DNA of 57,245 nucleotides. It comes from an uncultured Hungatella sp. (GTDB taxonomy: Bacteria; Bacillota; Clostridia; Lachnospirales; Lachnospiraceae). Made by a program: the position numbers and the translations under genes. A model generated the notes under the pieces. The model searched no databases, was not told where the DNA came from, and was given only the letters and a program-made list of their open reading frames with translations. Where the stretch lies: contig CAJUPQ010000013.1 of NCBI GenBank assembly GCA_910588505.1, positions 1 to 57,245 of the forward strand, read 5' to 3'. The stretch's first letter is position 1. Each line of letters starts with the position of its first letter. Below are positions 1 through 7,733 of this stretch, one piece after another.

Positions 1-94
1 ACCAGACGGTTTCATGCTATCTTATTGCCAGTTTTTATTGATTTTCAAGGTGCATCGGCACTTATTCAAGTGCGAAGTTTGAGTTTATTAAAAT

Positions 95-141
95 AAAAGA
101 AACGGATCTATGCAGTCAAATCTGCGGATCCGTTTCTTTTT
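95..141. terminator. Bidirectional hairpin terminator
   Basis: A 14-bp perfect stem (AAAAGAAACGGATC pairing with GATCCGTTTCTTTT) is flanked by A and T runs on both sides. It lies just downstream of the stop of the minus-strand penicillin-binding protein gene and could end transcription in either direction. Bases 1-94 show no gene. Confidence 0.75.
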
Positions 142-165
142 ATGCTATGCCGGTCACATGCTTGA

Positions 166-2853
166 TCAGGGCGCCATATACTGCACATTCCCCGACGGCC
201 CCGGGGCGGCGCTGGGACCTGGGCTGCTGCCGGAAGGGCTCACGTAGCCCGGGCCATAGCCCGGCCCTCTGGGGGCAGTGGTCTCCTCCTGGGATTCCTC
301 CGGAGGGATGATGGTGGAAGCCGCTGTGTGGATGGTGCAGGCCCCGGGAAGGGAGAACACAGAATCGTCTGTCTCCCCTGTCTCCCCGGCGGGGATGGAG
401 ATGAAGACCCTGGTGGTTCTGGCTGGGCAGAACTCTGTGGGAAGCCTGCCCGACTCCGCGCAGACCGTTGCCGCCACGTGATTGTTGCAGACTTCCGTGG
501 GTACGGTTCCCTTGGCGAAATACTCGGTGTACACAGCGTTGCCTCTGGGGTCGCCGCTGCAGACGCCGGCCACGGCCAGCTTGCCGGATTTGCGGCAGAT
601 CTGGGCGGTCTCGACGCTGTCAGGAGGCGTAAATCCCGTGTCCGCCAGCCCTTCATGAACCCGGGTCATGATCTTTCGCCAGATGTCCTTGTGGAAGGAG
701 GTGCCGCCGTTCTGGGAACTTAAGTTCTGATTCATGTCGCATCCTCCCCACACGCCTGCGGTGTAGTAGGGGGTAAATCCCACGAACCAGATGTCATTGT
801 TGCTGGTGGTGGTACCGCTCTTTCCGGCGCAGGACATGTTGGGAAGCTTGGCCCTGGTGCTGGTGGAGGAGGGGCCGGAGCCGGACCTGGAAAATTTGCG
901 GTTGCTGATCATGGACTCCGCCATGGCGTCTGTCAGGAGGAAGGCCGTGGAATCTTTTAATACCCGGTGGGTCTCCGGCTCCATGGTGATCAGCTCCTTG
1001 CCGTTGCGGTCCAGGATCTTGGTAAAGAAGATAGGCTTGGTGTAAACACCGCCGTTGGCGATGGAGGCGTAGGCGGCTGTCAGCTCTAAGTTGGTGACGC
1101 CCTTTGTCAGACCGCCGAGAGCCGTGGCCGGGTTATAATCCGTGTCCGTCAGGGTGGTGATGCCGAAGTTCTGGGCATACTCTACGCCCAACTGTGGAGT
1201 TACGGTCTCCATCAGGCAGCGGACCGCCACGATGTTCATGGAGTAGATGATTCCCTCCCGAATGCTGGAGTAACCCTGGAATCCGCTGGAATACCAGTTG
1301 CGGAAGGTTTTGGAGCCTATGGTGTAGGGGGTGTCATAGTACACGGTTCCAAGGGTGGCTCCTCTGGTGTCTAAGGCCGGTGCAAAGGCGGTGATGACCT
1401 TAAAAGTAGAGCCGGGCTGTCTGGGTACATTGGTGGCCCGGTTCAGAGTCAGGCTGGCGGTCTTAGGTCCCCGGCCGCCGTTTATGGCCTTGACCTGGCC
1501 TGTAGACTGGTCCATGAGCACAAAGGATACCTGAGGCTGAAGGGCCAGGTTGACGCTCTCACCGATGACTTTATCCCCCTCTGTCAAGACGGAGGCCTTG
1601 TAATTTTCGGCGTCCGCCCTGGCCTCCTCCTCGGAGTTGTAGAGGGCGTCAAAAGCCGTGTCGCCCAGGGTGTTTCTGTGCCAGCTTCTGATATGTTCCT
1701 GGGAATAGTGGGTGGTGGTTCCGTCTGCGTGGGTCACGGACAGCCGGTACTCCATGGAATACCGGGCAGCGGTGTAATTTTCCGGATTATTGACCTCCTC
1801 GTCCACAATGGCCTGGAGGACAGGATCCTGGGTGGTAATGATCTGGAGGCCGCCGCTGTAGAGCAGGTTGTGGGCCTGATTGTAGGAGTAGCCCAGCTTC
1901 TCCATCAGAGCGTCCATAACCTGTCCCACCAGTTCGTCCGTAAAGTAGCTGTAGGGAGTGGAAGTCTCCTTGGTCATGGAGTCCACGGTCTGGATCCTGG
2001 AGTATACGTCGTCCGCCAGGGCTTCCTCCTGCCTGTCTTTGGAGATGTAGCCCTGGTCAAACATATACTGGAGGATCACCTTGCGCTTCTCTTCGTTGGC
2101 CTCTTTGCCTGAGATGGGGTTTAACTTGGACGGATTCTGGGTGATGCCTGCGATGACCGCGCACTCGGACAGGGTCAGGTCAGACACCTCCTTGCCAAAG
2201 TACCGCCTTGCGGCCACTTTTACGCCCAGGCAGTCATTGCCCAGGTTGATGGTATTTAGGTAGTTGGTCAGAACCAATTCTTTGCTCATGGTCTTGGTCA
2301 GCTGGACTGCCAGGTACTGCTCCTGGAATTTGCGCTCCAACTGTTCCCCGAAGCTCTGCTCCCTGCCGCCGTTAAACACATTGTTCTTGATCAGCTGCTG
2401 GGTCAGGGTGCTTCCTCCTCCCGCGGAGCGGTCGCCGGTGAGCACTCCCTTTACCGCCCGGAGAATGGAGCGGGGGTCGATGCCGTTGTGGTCCCAGAAG
2501 CGGGCATCCTCAATAGCCACAAAGGCATTGATCAGATCCCTTGGCAGCTCTTCATAGGTGACCGGATCCCGATTAGAGCCTGCCATCACCAGGGTGTCCG
2601 TCAGATTGCCGGCGCTGTCGTACACCGTGGTGGCAAACCCCTGGGGGACAATGCTCTCGATGTTGATCTCCGGGGCGTCGTCGATGATCCCCTTTATCAT
2701 GCCCACGCCCACGCTGATGCCGGTTGCGGTCAGGATCAAAAAGGAAAACAGCAAGGTCCTGATAAATCCCAGGAAAAGTCTGCTGGTAAGCTTGCGTGTA
2801 TTGGAAGCCGCGTCGTTTAGCTTTTTCTGCGTCGCCTTTTTTCCGTAGTTCAT
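166..2853 (-). CDS. Class A penicillin-binding protein (transglycosylase/transpeptidase, PBP1A family)
   Basis: This 895-aa protein polymerises and crosslinks peptidoglycan outside the membrane. A cytoplasmic Lys/Arg-rich N-terminus is followed by one membrane anchor (about residues 27-52). The GT51 glycosyltransferase domain carries the EDARFWDH motif (catalytic Glu at 115) and GGGSTLTQQ (145-153). The transpeptidase domain has the STFK serine-lysine tetrad (482-485), SMN (538-540) and KSGT (678-681), so both activities look intact. The C-terminal 100 residues contain Cys-rich loops and a Gly/Pro/Ser-rich disordered tail, common in Clostridia. A good ribosome site (AAGGAGG) precedes the ATG. 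The gene is transcribed alone, away from the yigZ gene. Confidence 0.95.
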   Translation of the reverse strand: MNYGKKATQKKLNDAASNTRKLTSRLFLGFIRTLLFSFLILTATGISVGVGMIKGIIDDAPEINIESIVPQGFATTVYDSAGNLTDTLVMAGSNRDPVTYEELPRDLINAFVAIEDARFWDHNGIDPRSILRAVKGVLTGDRSAGGGSTLTQQLIKNNVFNGGREQSFGEQLERKFQEQYLAVQLTKTMSKELVLTNYLNTINLGNDCLGVKVAARRYFGKEVSDLTLSECAVIAGITQNPSKLNPISGKEANEEKRKVILQYMFDQGYISKDRQEEALADDVYSRIQTVDSMTKETSTPYSYFTDELVGQVMDALMEKLGYSYNQAHNLLYSGGLQIITTQDPVLQAIVDEEVNNPENYTAARYSMEYRLSVTHADGTTTHYSQEHIRSWHRNTLGDTAFDALYNSEEEARADAENYKASVLTEGDKVIGESVNLALQPQVSFVLMDQSTGQVKAINGGRGPKTASLTLNRATNVPRQPGSTFKVITAFAPALDTRGATLGTVYYDTPYTIGSKTFRNWYSSGFQGYSSIREGIIYSMNIVAVRCLMETVTPQLGVEYAQNFGITTLTDTDYNPATALGGLTKGVTNLELTAAYASIANGGVYTKPIFFTKILDRNGKELITMEPETHRVLKDSTAFLLTDAMAESMISNRKFSRSGSGPSSTSTRAKLPNMSCAGKSGTTTSNNDIWFVGFTPYYTAGVWGGCDMNQNLSSQNGGTSFHKDIWRKIMTRVHEGLADTGFTPPDSVETAQICRKSGKLAVAGVCSGDPRGNAVYTEYFAKGTVPTEVCNNHVAATVCAESGRLPTEFCPARTTRVFISIPAGETGETDDSVFSLPGACTIHTAASTIIPPEESQEETTAPRGPGYGPGYVSPSGSSPGPSAAPGPSGNVQYMAP

Positions 2854-2892
2854 AGAAGTCCTCCTTCCTTGCGCGTGTCAGGACGCTTCCTA

Positions 2893-2921
2893 ATTATAGC
2901 AAATAATCGGGGCAGAATCAA
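2893..2921 (-). promoter_or_regulatory. Predicted sigma-A promoter of the penicillin-binding protein gene
   Basis: On the minus strand, TTGATT and TATAAT are separated by 17 bp, about 40 bp upstream of the ATG. The -10 box is perfect and the -35 box matches 4 of 6 bases. Confidence 0.5.
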
Positions 2922-3019
2922 GAAGGACAAAAGTGTGCTTTACTGGGGGAGGTATCTGTGGTAACATAAAACCATGAATTGACGCCATATATTTTGAAGA
3001 GAGAAAAGAGAGATCAGTC

Positions 3020-3673
3020 ATGTTAGAACCATACAAAATCTTATGGCAGGGCGGGACGGGGGAGCTGACGGAGAAGAAATCCCGCTTTATCGCCCAGACA
3101 CATCCTGTGGAGTCGGAGGAGGAGGCCGCCGCGTTTATCGAGTCCGTGAGAAAGCAGTACTGGGATGCCAGACATCACTGCTTTGCCTATGTGTGCGGGG
3201 ATAAGGATCAGATCCAGAGGTGCAGCGACGACGGGGAGCCAAGCCAGACGGCGGGGCGGCCCATACTGGATGTTATCCTCACAAGCCAGGTCCATAACAT
3301 ATGTCTGGTGGTGACCCGGTATTTTGGAGGAACGCTTTTAGGCACCGGAGGTCTGGTCAGAGCCTATTCTGGTGCGGCAAAGGAGGGGCTGAACAACAGC
3401 CGGATCCTTGAGAAATACCCGGGAAGGCTTGTGAAGGTCGGGACGGACTATGCAGGGATCGGAAAGATCCAGTACATTCTGGGACAGAATCAGATCCCGG
3501 TTTTGGACAGCCAGTACACGGAGAACGTGGAGATAAGTGCCATGATCCCTGAGGAGAAGGTGAAAAGGGTGGTTTCCGATATTACGGAGTGTACCAGCGG
3601 AAAGGCGGCTGTGGAGATTGGGGAGGAAGAGTATTTTTCTGTTGTGGACGGGGAGGTTTGGCGGGGCGTCTGA
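3020..3673 (+). CDS. YigZ/IMPACT family protein
   Basis: The 217-aa protein matches the YigZ/IMPACT family throughout. Conserved stretches are KKSRFIAQ near the N-terminus, DARHHCFAY, DDGEPSQTAG, and VTRYFGGTLLGTGGLVRAY around residues 97-115. The family has an N-terminal UPF0029 fold and a C-terminal ferredoxin-like domain. Its bacterial role is poorly defined, and links to translation control come from the eukaryotic IMPACT proteins. The length is normal. The nitroreductase gene follows 14 bp after the stop, so the two are probably co-transcribed. Confidence 0.9.
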   Translation: MLEPYKILWQGGTGELTEKKSRFIAQTHPVESEEEAAAFIESVRKQYWDARHHCFAYVCGDKDQIQRCSDDGEPSQTAGRPILDVILTSQVHNICLVVTRYFGGTLLGTGGLVRAYSGAAKEGLNNSRILEKYPGRLVKVGTDYAGIGKIQYILGQNQIPVLDSQYTENVEISAMIPEEKVKRVVSDITECTSGKAAVEIGEEEYFSVVDGEVWRGV

Positions 3674-3687
3674 CAGGGAGGGATCAG

Positions 3688-4422
3688 ATGGATAGGAGCG
3701 GCACCATAAAAGAATTGACAGAGAGAAGATCTGTCAGGGCATATGAGGATAAAGCGATCGCAAAGGAGGTGAAGGAGGTTATCATCCAGGCTGCCATGGA
3801 GGCCCCTACAGCGGGAAATCAGCAGCTGTACACCATTCTTGACATCACGGACCAGAAGCTTAAAAGTACTCTGGCCGAGACATGCGACCATCAGCCTTTT
3901 ATTGCCAGGGCCCCTATGGTCCTGATCTTCTGCGCGGACTGCCAGAAGTGGTACGACGCCTTTAAAGCCGGAGGGTGCAAGCCCCGCCGGCCTCTGGCAG
4001 GGGATCTGATGCTGGCGGTAAGCGACGCGGTCATCGCTGCCCAGAATGCGGTGACGGCTGCCTGGAGCCTGGGGATCGGATCCTGCTATATCGGGGATAT
4101 CATGGAGCAGTGCGAGACCCACAGAGAACTTCTCCATCTTCCGCCCTATGTATTGCCGGCTGCTATGGTAGTGTTCGGGTATCCCACTAAGCAGCAGATG
4201 GAGAGGAGGAAGCCTAAACGGTGTCAGCAAAAATATATTGTCCACGAGAACGGATACCGCCCTATGGATGAGGGGGAGCTTAGAGGCATGCTTCGGAAGG
4301 AGTATAATGAGGACGGGGACTTTGAGAGCTGGATCCAGGCGTTCTGCAGGAGAAAATACGACAGCGATTTTTCCAGGGAGATGAGCAGGTCGGTGGAGGA
4401 GTATCTGAAGGCGTTTCAGTGA
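3688..4422 (+). CDS. Nitroreductase family protein
   Basis: A 244-aa FMN-dependent oxidoreductase of the nitroreductase superfamily. The N-terminal ERRSVRAYEDKAI is the typical FMN phosphate-binding RRSxRxY motif, followed by EAPTAGNQQ. Later GIGSCYIGDI and VFGYP are family hallmarks. The C-terminal extension (about residues 180-244) has no ferredoxin Cys cluster. I chose the ATG at 3688 because GGGAGG lies just ahead of it; a reading frame upstream to 3589 overlaps yigZ and is not conserved in character. The physiological substrate cannot be deduced. Confidence 0.9.
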   Translation: MDRSGTIKELTERRSVRAYEDKAIAKEVKEVIIQAAMEAPTAGNQQLYTILDITDQKLKSTLAETCDHQPFIARAPMVLIFCADCQKWYDAFKAGGCKPRRPLAGDLMLAVSDAVIAAQNAVTAAWSLGIGSCYIGDIMEQCETHRELLHLPPYVLPAAMVVFGYPTKQQMERRKPKRCQQKYIVHENGYRPMDEGELRGMLRKEYNEDGDFESWIQAFCRRKYDSDFSREMSRSVEEYLKAFQ

Positions 4423-4456
4423 CACCTTTAAAGGGTTGCCCTTATTTAAAAAGTGA

Positions 4457-4485
4457 TTGACAACCCACAGAAATTACGCTATAAT
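4457..4485 (+). promoter_or_regulatory. Consensus sigma-A promoter of tRNA-Leu
   Basis: Perfect TTGACA, a 17-bp spacer and perfect TATAAT end 13 bp before the tRNA 5' end, as expected for a strong stable-RNA promoter. Confidence 0.9.
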
Positions 4486-4498
4486 GAGTCTTGTTCGT

Positions 4499-4582
4499 GC
4501 AGAAGTGGCGGAATTGGCAGACGCGCACGGTTCAGGTCCGTGTGGTGGAAACACCTTGAGGGTTCGACTCCCTTCTTCTGCA
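4499..4582 (+). tRNA. tRNA-Leu (anticodon CAG)
   Basis: An 84-nt class II tRNA with a long variable arm. The acceptor stem GCAGAAG pairs with CTTCTGC, discriminator base A. The anticodon stem-loop CACGG-TTCAGGT-CCGTG gives anticodon CAG. The T arm contains GGTTCGACTCC. The 3' CCA is not encoded (TCC follows), so it must be added enzymatically. It stands alone between a consensus promoter and a terminator. Confidence 0.95.
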
Positions 4583-4589
4583 TCCGATT

Positions 4590-4641
4590 ATAGCAAACTG
4601 AATCTGATTCCTACGGGAAAAAGATTCGGTTTTTTGCTATA
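4590..4641 (+). terminator. Rho-independent terminator after tRNA-Leu
   Basis: TAGCAAACTGAATCT pairs, with minor mismatches, with AGATTCGGTTTTTTGCTA around a 16-nt loop. The T run is inside the 3' arm. It lies 7 bp after the tRNA. Confidence 0.75.
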
Positions 4642-4694
4642 ACCACACCTTTTGGACAGGGAGATTACAGATTTCATATTTGCCGGACCAAGAT

Positions 4695-4732
4695 AAAGAC
4701 GGCGGCATCATATGCAGGATGCCGCCGTCTTT
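4695..4732 (-). terminator. Terminator of the DUF4349 gene
   Basis: A perfect 15-bp stem (AAAGACGGCGGCATC with GATGCCGCCGTCTTT) and an 8-nt loop lie about 45 bp beyond the stop of the minus-strand lipoprotein gene. The AAA/TTT flanks make it potentially bidirectional. Confidence 0.75.
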
Positions 4733-4775
4733 GTGTTACAGGGCCATTTGGCAGACCAGCAGACCGTTTGGCCGG

Positions 4776-5882
4776 TTATTCACTCCGATCCTGGGAGGAG
4801 CTGCCCCCGGCGGGGGCTTCCATAGACGGGCCTTTAGGAGGCTCTGAGAATACGGCGCTGTTTTTGCGTCCTCTCCATGGGAGAGAGTGGTTCTTTCTCA
4901 ATATCCGTTTGGACAGAGTCAGGATAAGGGCCAGGGCGGCCAGCAGGGGGAGCCATATGGGGATGCCGGTGATGAGCCCCACAAACAGATCCGTCAGAAA
5001 CTCGGAGACGTTTTTCACGTTTCGCATAAAACCTTTCTGGATCCGCTGGGGGATGGTCTCCGGGGCCACAGGGGTGAAATCTACGGGGAGTACTTCGTGG
5101 ACAGAGATCTCGATGGTGCTGTAGGCCACCTGATTGTCGTAGAGCTTCAGCCTGGATTCCATGGATTCCAGCTCATAGCGTATCTCCGACAGATGTTCCT
5201 CCAGGGCGATGACAGCCTCTAAAGTGTCCGCCTTTTCCAGGAGGGCCCAGATGCGCTCCTGCTCCATGGAGAGAGTTTTCTTTCTGCTCTCTAAGTCGCT
5301 GTATTGAAGGGTGACATCCTGGGTGGACTCGGAGCGGTTGGTTACATTGCCGCTGTCCTCCACCACCGCGATAAAAAGGTCCAGCTTGTCCGCGGGGATG
5401 CGGGCGGTTATGGAGGCGTAGCGGTCCGGGCGGACATTGTTGAAGGTGACGCTGGAGCCAGAGATGTCCGACTGCTCCATATAACCTGCCAGCTCTGTAA
5501 CCTTGGACTGGATCTGGCTGATAAGGGCGTCAAAGGCATCGGTCTCCACATTCATGTACACATTGCGGATCAGTTTCCTGGCAGAGACCGCGGGGGTTTG
5601 GATGCCTGAGGAGGAGGAGACTCCGGACGGCGCTTCGGCGGGGCCTCCTGTGGGGATCTGACCGGAAGTGTCCCATGTCTCTTCTCCCGGGACAGGGGCG
5701 GCCATATCCTCTCCCTCCCATATCTCCTCCTGGAAACCGCCCTCCATGGCGACGTCATAGGCGGCAGCAGTGGTTTCGGCGGCTGTGGCCATGGCAGCTT
5801 GCGTGTTCGATTTGGCTCCGCCTCCGCATCCGGCTGTGAGAAGCGAGCCTGCAAGCAACAAGATAAAAGCCTTTTTTGTCAT
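4776..5882 (-). CDS. DUF4349 domain lipoprotein
   Basis: A 368-aa envelope protein of unknown function. The N-terminal signal peptide ends in the lipobox LTAGC (Cys at about 19), giving a predicted lipoprotein. A low-complexity linker (30-95) leads into DUF4349 (about 100-290), recognisable from RKLIRNVYMNVETDAF, ARIPADKLD and a coiled-coil stretch (about 195-250, rich in Glu/Leu/Arg). A C-terminal membrane helix (about 305-328) and a basic tail follow. A lipid anchor together with a C-terminal helix is usual for this family. It is a single gene, divergent from sufC. A GGGAGGGAAGG ribosome site precedes the ATG. Confidence 0.85.
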   Translation of the reverse strand: MTKKAFILLLAGSLLTAGCGGGAKSNTQAAMATAAETTAAAYDVAMEGGFQEEIWEGEDMAAPVPGEETWDTSGQIPTGGPAEAPSGVSSSSGIQTPAVSARKLIRNVYMNVETDAFDALISQIQSKVTELAGYMEQSDISGSSVTFNNVRPDRYASITARIPADKLDLFIAVVEDSGNVTNRSESTQDVTLQYSDLESRKKTLSMEQERIWALLEKADTLEAVIALEEHLSEIRYELESMESRLKLYDNQVAYSTIEISVHEVLPVDFTPVAPETIPQRIQKGFMRNVKNVSEFLTDLFVGLITGIPIWLPLLAALALILTLSKRILRKNHSLPWRGRKNSAVFSEPPKGPSMEAPAGGSSSQDRSE

Positions 5883-6012
5883 AATCCTTCCCTCCCTGTG
5901 TATGTATCACGGTTTTAATTTTACAGATTCAGGGTATCATAAAAGAGGACGAGAAGCAAGGGAAGTAAAAAAAGCTTCATAAAATACAAAAAAATTTAAG
6001 GAGATCTTTCTC

Positions 6013-6750
6013 ATGCTTACATTAGAGAACGTGTCGTTTGGCGTGCAGGAGGACAGGAAAGAAAAGGAGATCATCCACGACCTGACCCTGACCATTGACG
6101 ACCATAAATTCGTGGTGATAACCGGGCCTAACGGCGGCGGAAAGTCCACCCTGGCCAGGCTGATCGCGGGGATCGAGCGCCCAACCCAGGGGCGTATCGC
6201 CTTTGACGGCGAGGACATAACGGACAAGAACATCACAGAGAGGGCTAATCTGGGCATCAGCTACGCCTTCCAGCAGCCGGTCCGTTTTAAAGGAGTCCAG
6301 GTTTTAGACCTGATCCGGCTGGCAGCAAAAAAGAAGCTGGCAGCGGCGGACGCCTGCGTCTACCTTTCCGAGGTGGGGCTGTGCGCCAAGGATTACATTA
6401 ACCGGGAGATCAACTCAAGCCTTTCCGGCGGCGAGTTAAAGAGGATCGAGATCGCCACAGTGCTGGCCAGAGGGACGAAGCTGTCGGTGTTCGACGAGCC
6501 GGAGGCGGGGATCGATCTTTGGAGCTTCCAGAACCTTATCGCCGTGTTTGAGAGGATGAGGGATAAGACCGACGGCTCCATCCTCATCATCTCCCACCAG
6601 GAGCGGATCTTAAATATCGCGGATGAGATCGTGGTCATCGCGGACGGCAAGATCACGGCCCAGGGATCAAGGGAGGACATTCTTCCCGGGCTTTTGGGGA
6701 CAGCGTCCGCAGTGGACGCGTGCAGCAAGTTCTATAAGGGAGGGCAGTGA
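6013..6750 (+). CDS. sufC: SufC-like Fe-S assembly ABC ATPase
   Basis: A 245-aa cytosolic ATPase of the SufC family, powering Fe-S cluster assembly on the SufB-type partner encoded next. It has Walker A GPNGGGKST, a Q-loop in AFQQP, signature LSGGELKR and the Walker B region FDEPEAGIDLW; the EPEAGID wording is SufC-specific rather than transporter-like. H-loop ISHQ follows. No membrane partner is present. The next gene starts 1 bp after the stop. No sufS, sufU or sufD accompanies the pair, matching the minimal two-gene SufBC (SMS-type) arrangement seen in anaerobes and archaea. Confidence 0.9.
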   Translation: MLTLENVSFGVQEDRKEKEIIHDLTLTIDDHKFVVITGPNGGGKSTLARLIAGIERPTQGRIAFDGEDITDKNITERANLGISYAFQQPVRFKGVQVLDLIRLAAKKKLAAADACVYLSEVGLCAKDYINREINSSLSGGELKRIEIATVLARGTKLSVFDEPEAGIDLWSFQNLIAVFERMRDKTDGSILIISHQERILNIADEIVVIADGKITAQGSREDILPGLLGTASAVDACSKFYKGGQ

Positions 6751-6751
6751 C

Positions 6752-7696
6752 ATGGCTGATCCGGTAACATTTTCCAATGTGGATTCTATTCAGATGCGGC
6801 TTTTGGAGGAAGTGGCAGGGCTTCATGAGGTTCCGGCCGGAGCGTACAATATCCGGGCCAACGGACAGATGGCTGCCAGGGCGGCTTCCGCCAACATTGA
6901 TATTATTTCCAAGGAGGACGGCACAGGCATTGATATCCGCATCAAGCCGGGGACAAAAAAGGAGAGTGTCCATATCCCTGTTGTCCTAAGCCAGAGCGGG
7001 CTGACGGAGATGGTGTACAATGATTTCTATATCGGGGATGACGCCGACGTGGTGATCGTGGCGGGGTGCGGGATTCACAACGGCGGCGACGGGGATTCCA
7101 GACATGACGGCCTCCACCGGTTTTTTGTGGGAAAGAACGCCAAGGTAAAGTATGTGGAGAAGCACTATGGCTCCGGCGACGGCAGGGGAAAGCGGATGAT
7201 GGATCCCCAGACCGAAGTGACCATGGAGGAGAACAGCTACATGGAGATGGAGATGGTTCAGATCAAGGGGGTGGACTCCACCAGGCGCTCCACCAAGGCG
7301 GATCTGGCCGCAGGGGCCAAGCTGGTGATCCGGGAGAGGCTTCTGACTCATGGAAGCCAGTTTGCGGAGAGCAGCTTTGTGGTAAATTTAAACGGGGAGG
7401 ATTCCAGCGCCAACGTAATCTCCCGGTCTGTTGCCAAGGAGGATTCCACCCAGATCTTTAACGCGGAGATCAACGGCAACGCCAAATGCGCAGGCCATTC
7501 GGAGTGCGACGCCATTATCATGGACAATGCCAGGATAAGCGCCATACCCAGGATCACGGCCAACAACACGGACGCAGCCCTGATCCACGAGGCGGCCATC
7601 GGCAAGATCGCGGGAGAGCAGATCATCAAGCTGATGACACTGGGGCTTACGGAGGAGGAAGCGGGGGCTCAGATCGTCAACGGGTTTCTGAAGTAA
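6752..7696 (+). CDS. sufB: SufB/SufD family Fe-S scaffold protein
   Basis: A 314-aa SufB/D-type beta-helix protein, shorter than canonical SufB (about 470 aa). By family alignment from memory, Cys252 in GHSECDAI and Glu280 in ALIHEAAIGK fall at the positions of the functional Cys and Glu of E. coli SufB, suggesting a true scaffold rather than a SufD. The C-terminal EEEAGAQIVNGFLK motif is typical. The ATG at 6752 is chosen because it directly follows sufC with GGGAGGGCAG upstream. Together with sufC it probably forms a complete two-component cluster assembly unit. Confidence 0.88.
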   Translation: MADPVTFSNVDSIQMRLLEEVAGLHEVPAGAYNIRANGQMAARAASANIDIISKEDGTGIDIRIKPGTKKESVHIPVVLSQSGLTEMVYNDFYIGDDADVVIVAGCGIHNGGDGDSRHDGLHRFFVGKNAKVKYVEKHYGSGDGRGKRMMDPQTEVTMEENSYMEMEMVQIKGVDSTRRSTKADLAAGAKLVIRERLLTHGSQFAESSFVVNLNGEDSSANVISRSVAKEDSTQIFNAEINGNAKCAGHSECDAIIMDNARISAIPRITANNTDAALIHEAAIGKIAGEQIIKLMTLGLTEEEAGAQIVNGFLK

Positions 7697-7733
7697 AAAC
7701 ATCATTGGGGAAAGGCAGAGGAGGAGAAGGCAC

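Noticed and set aside
240..656. Alternative frames inside the penicillin-binding protein gene
   Set aside because: High G+C produces long antisense and shifted frames throughout; they are Arg/Pro/Ser-rich, lack start signals and show no motifs.
4457..4642. Open frame over the tRNA-Leu gene
   Set aside because: It is explained by the promoter, tRNA and terminator and has no ribosome site or protein-like composition.
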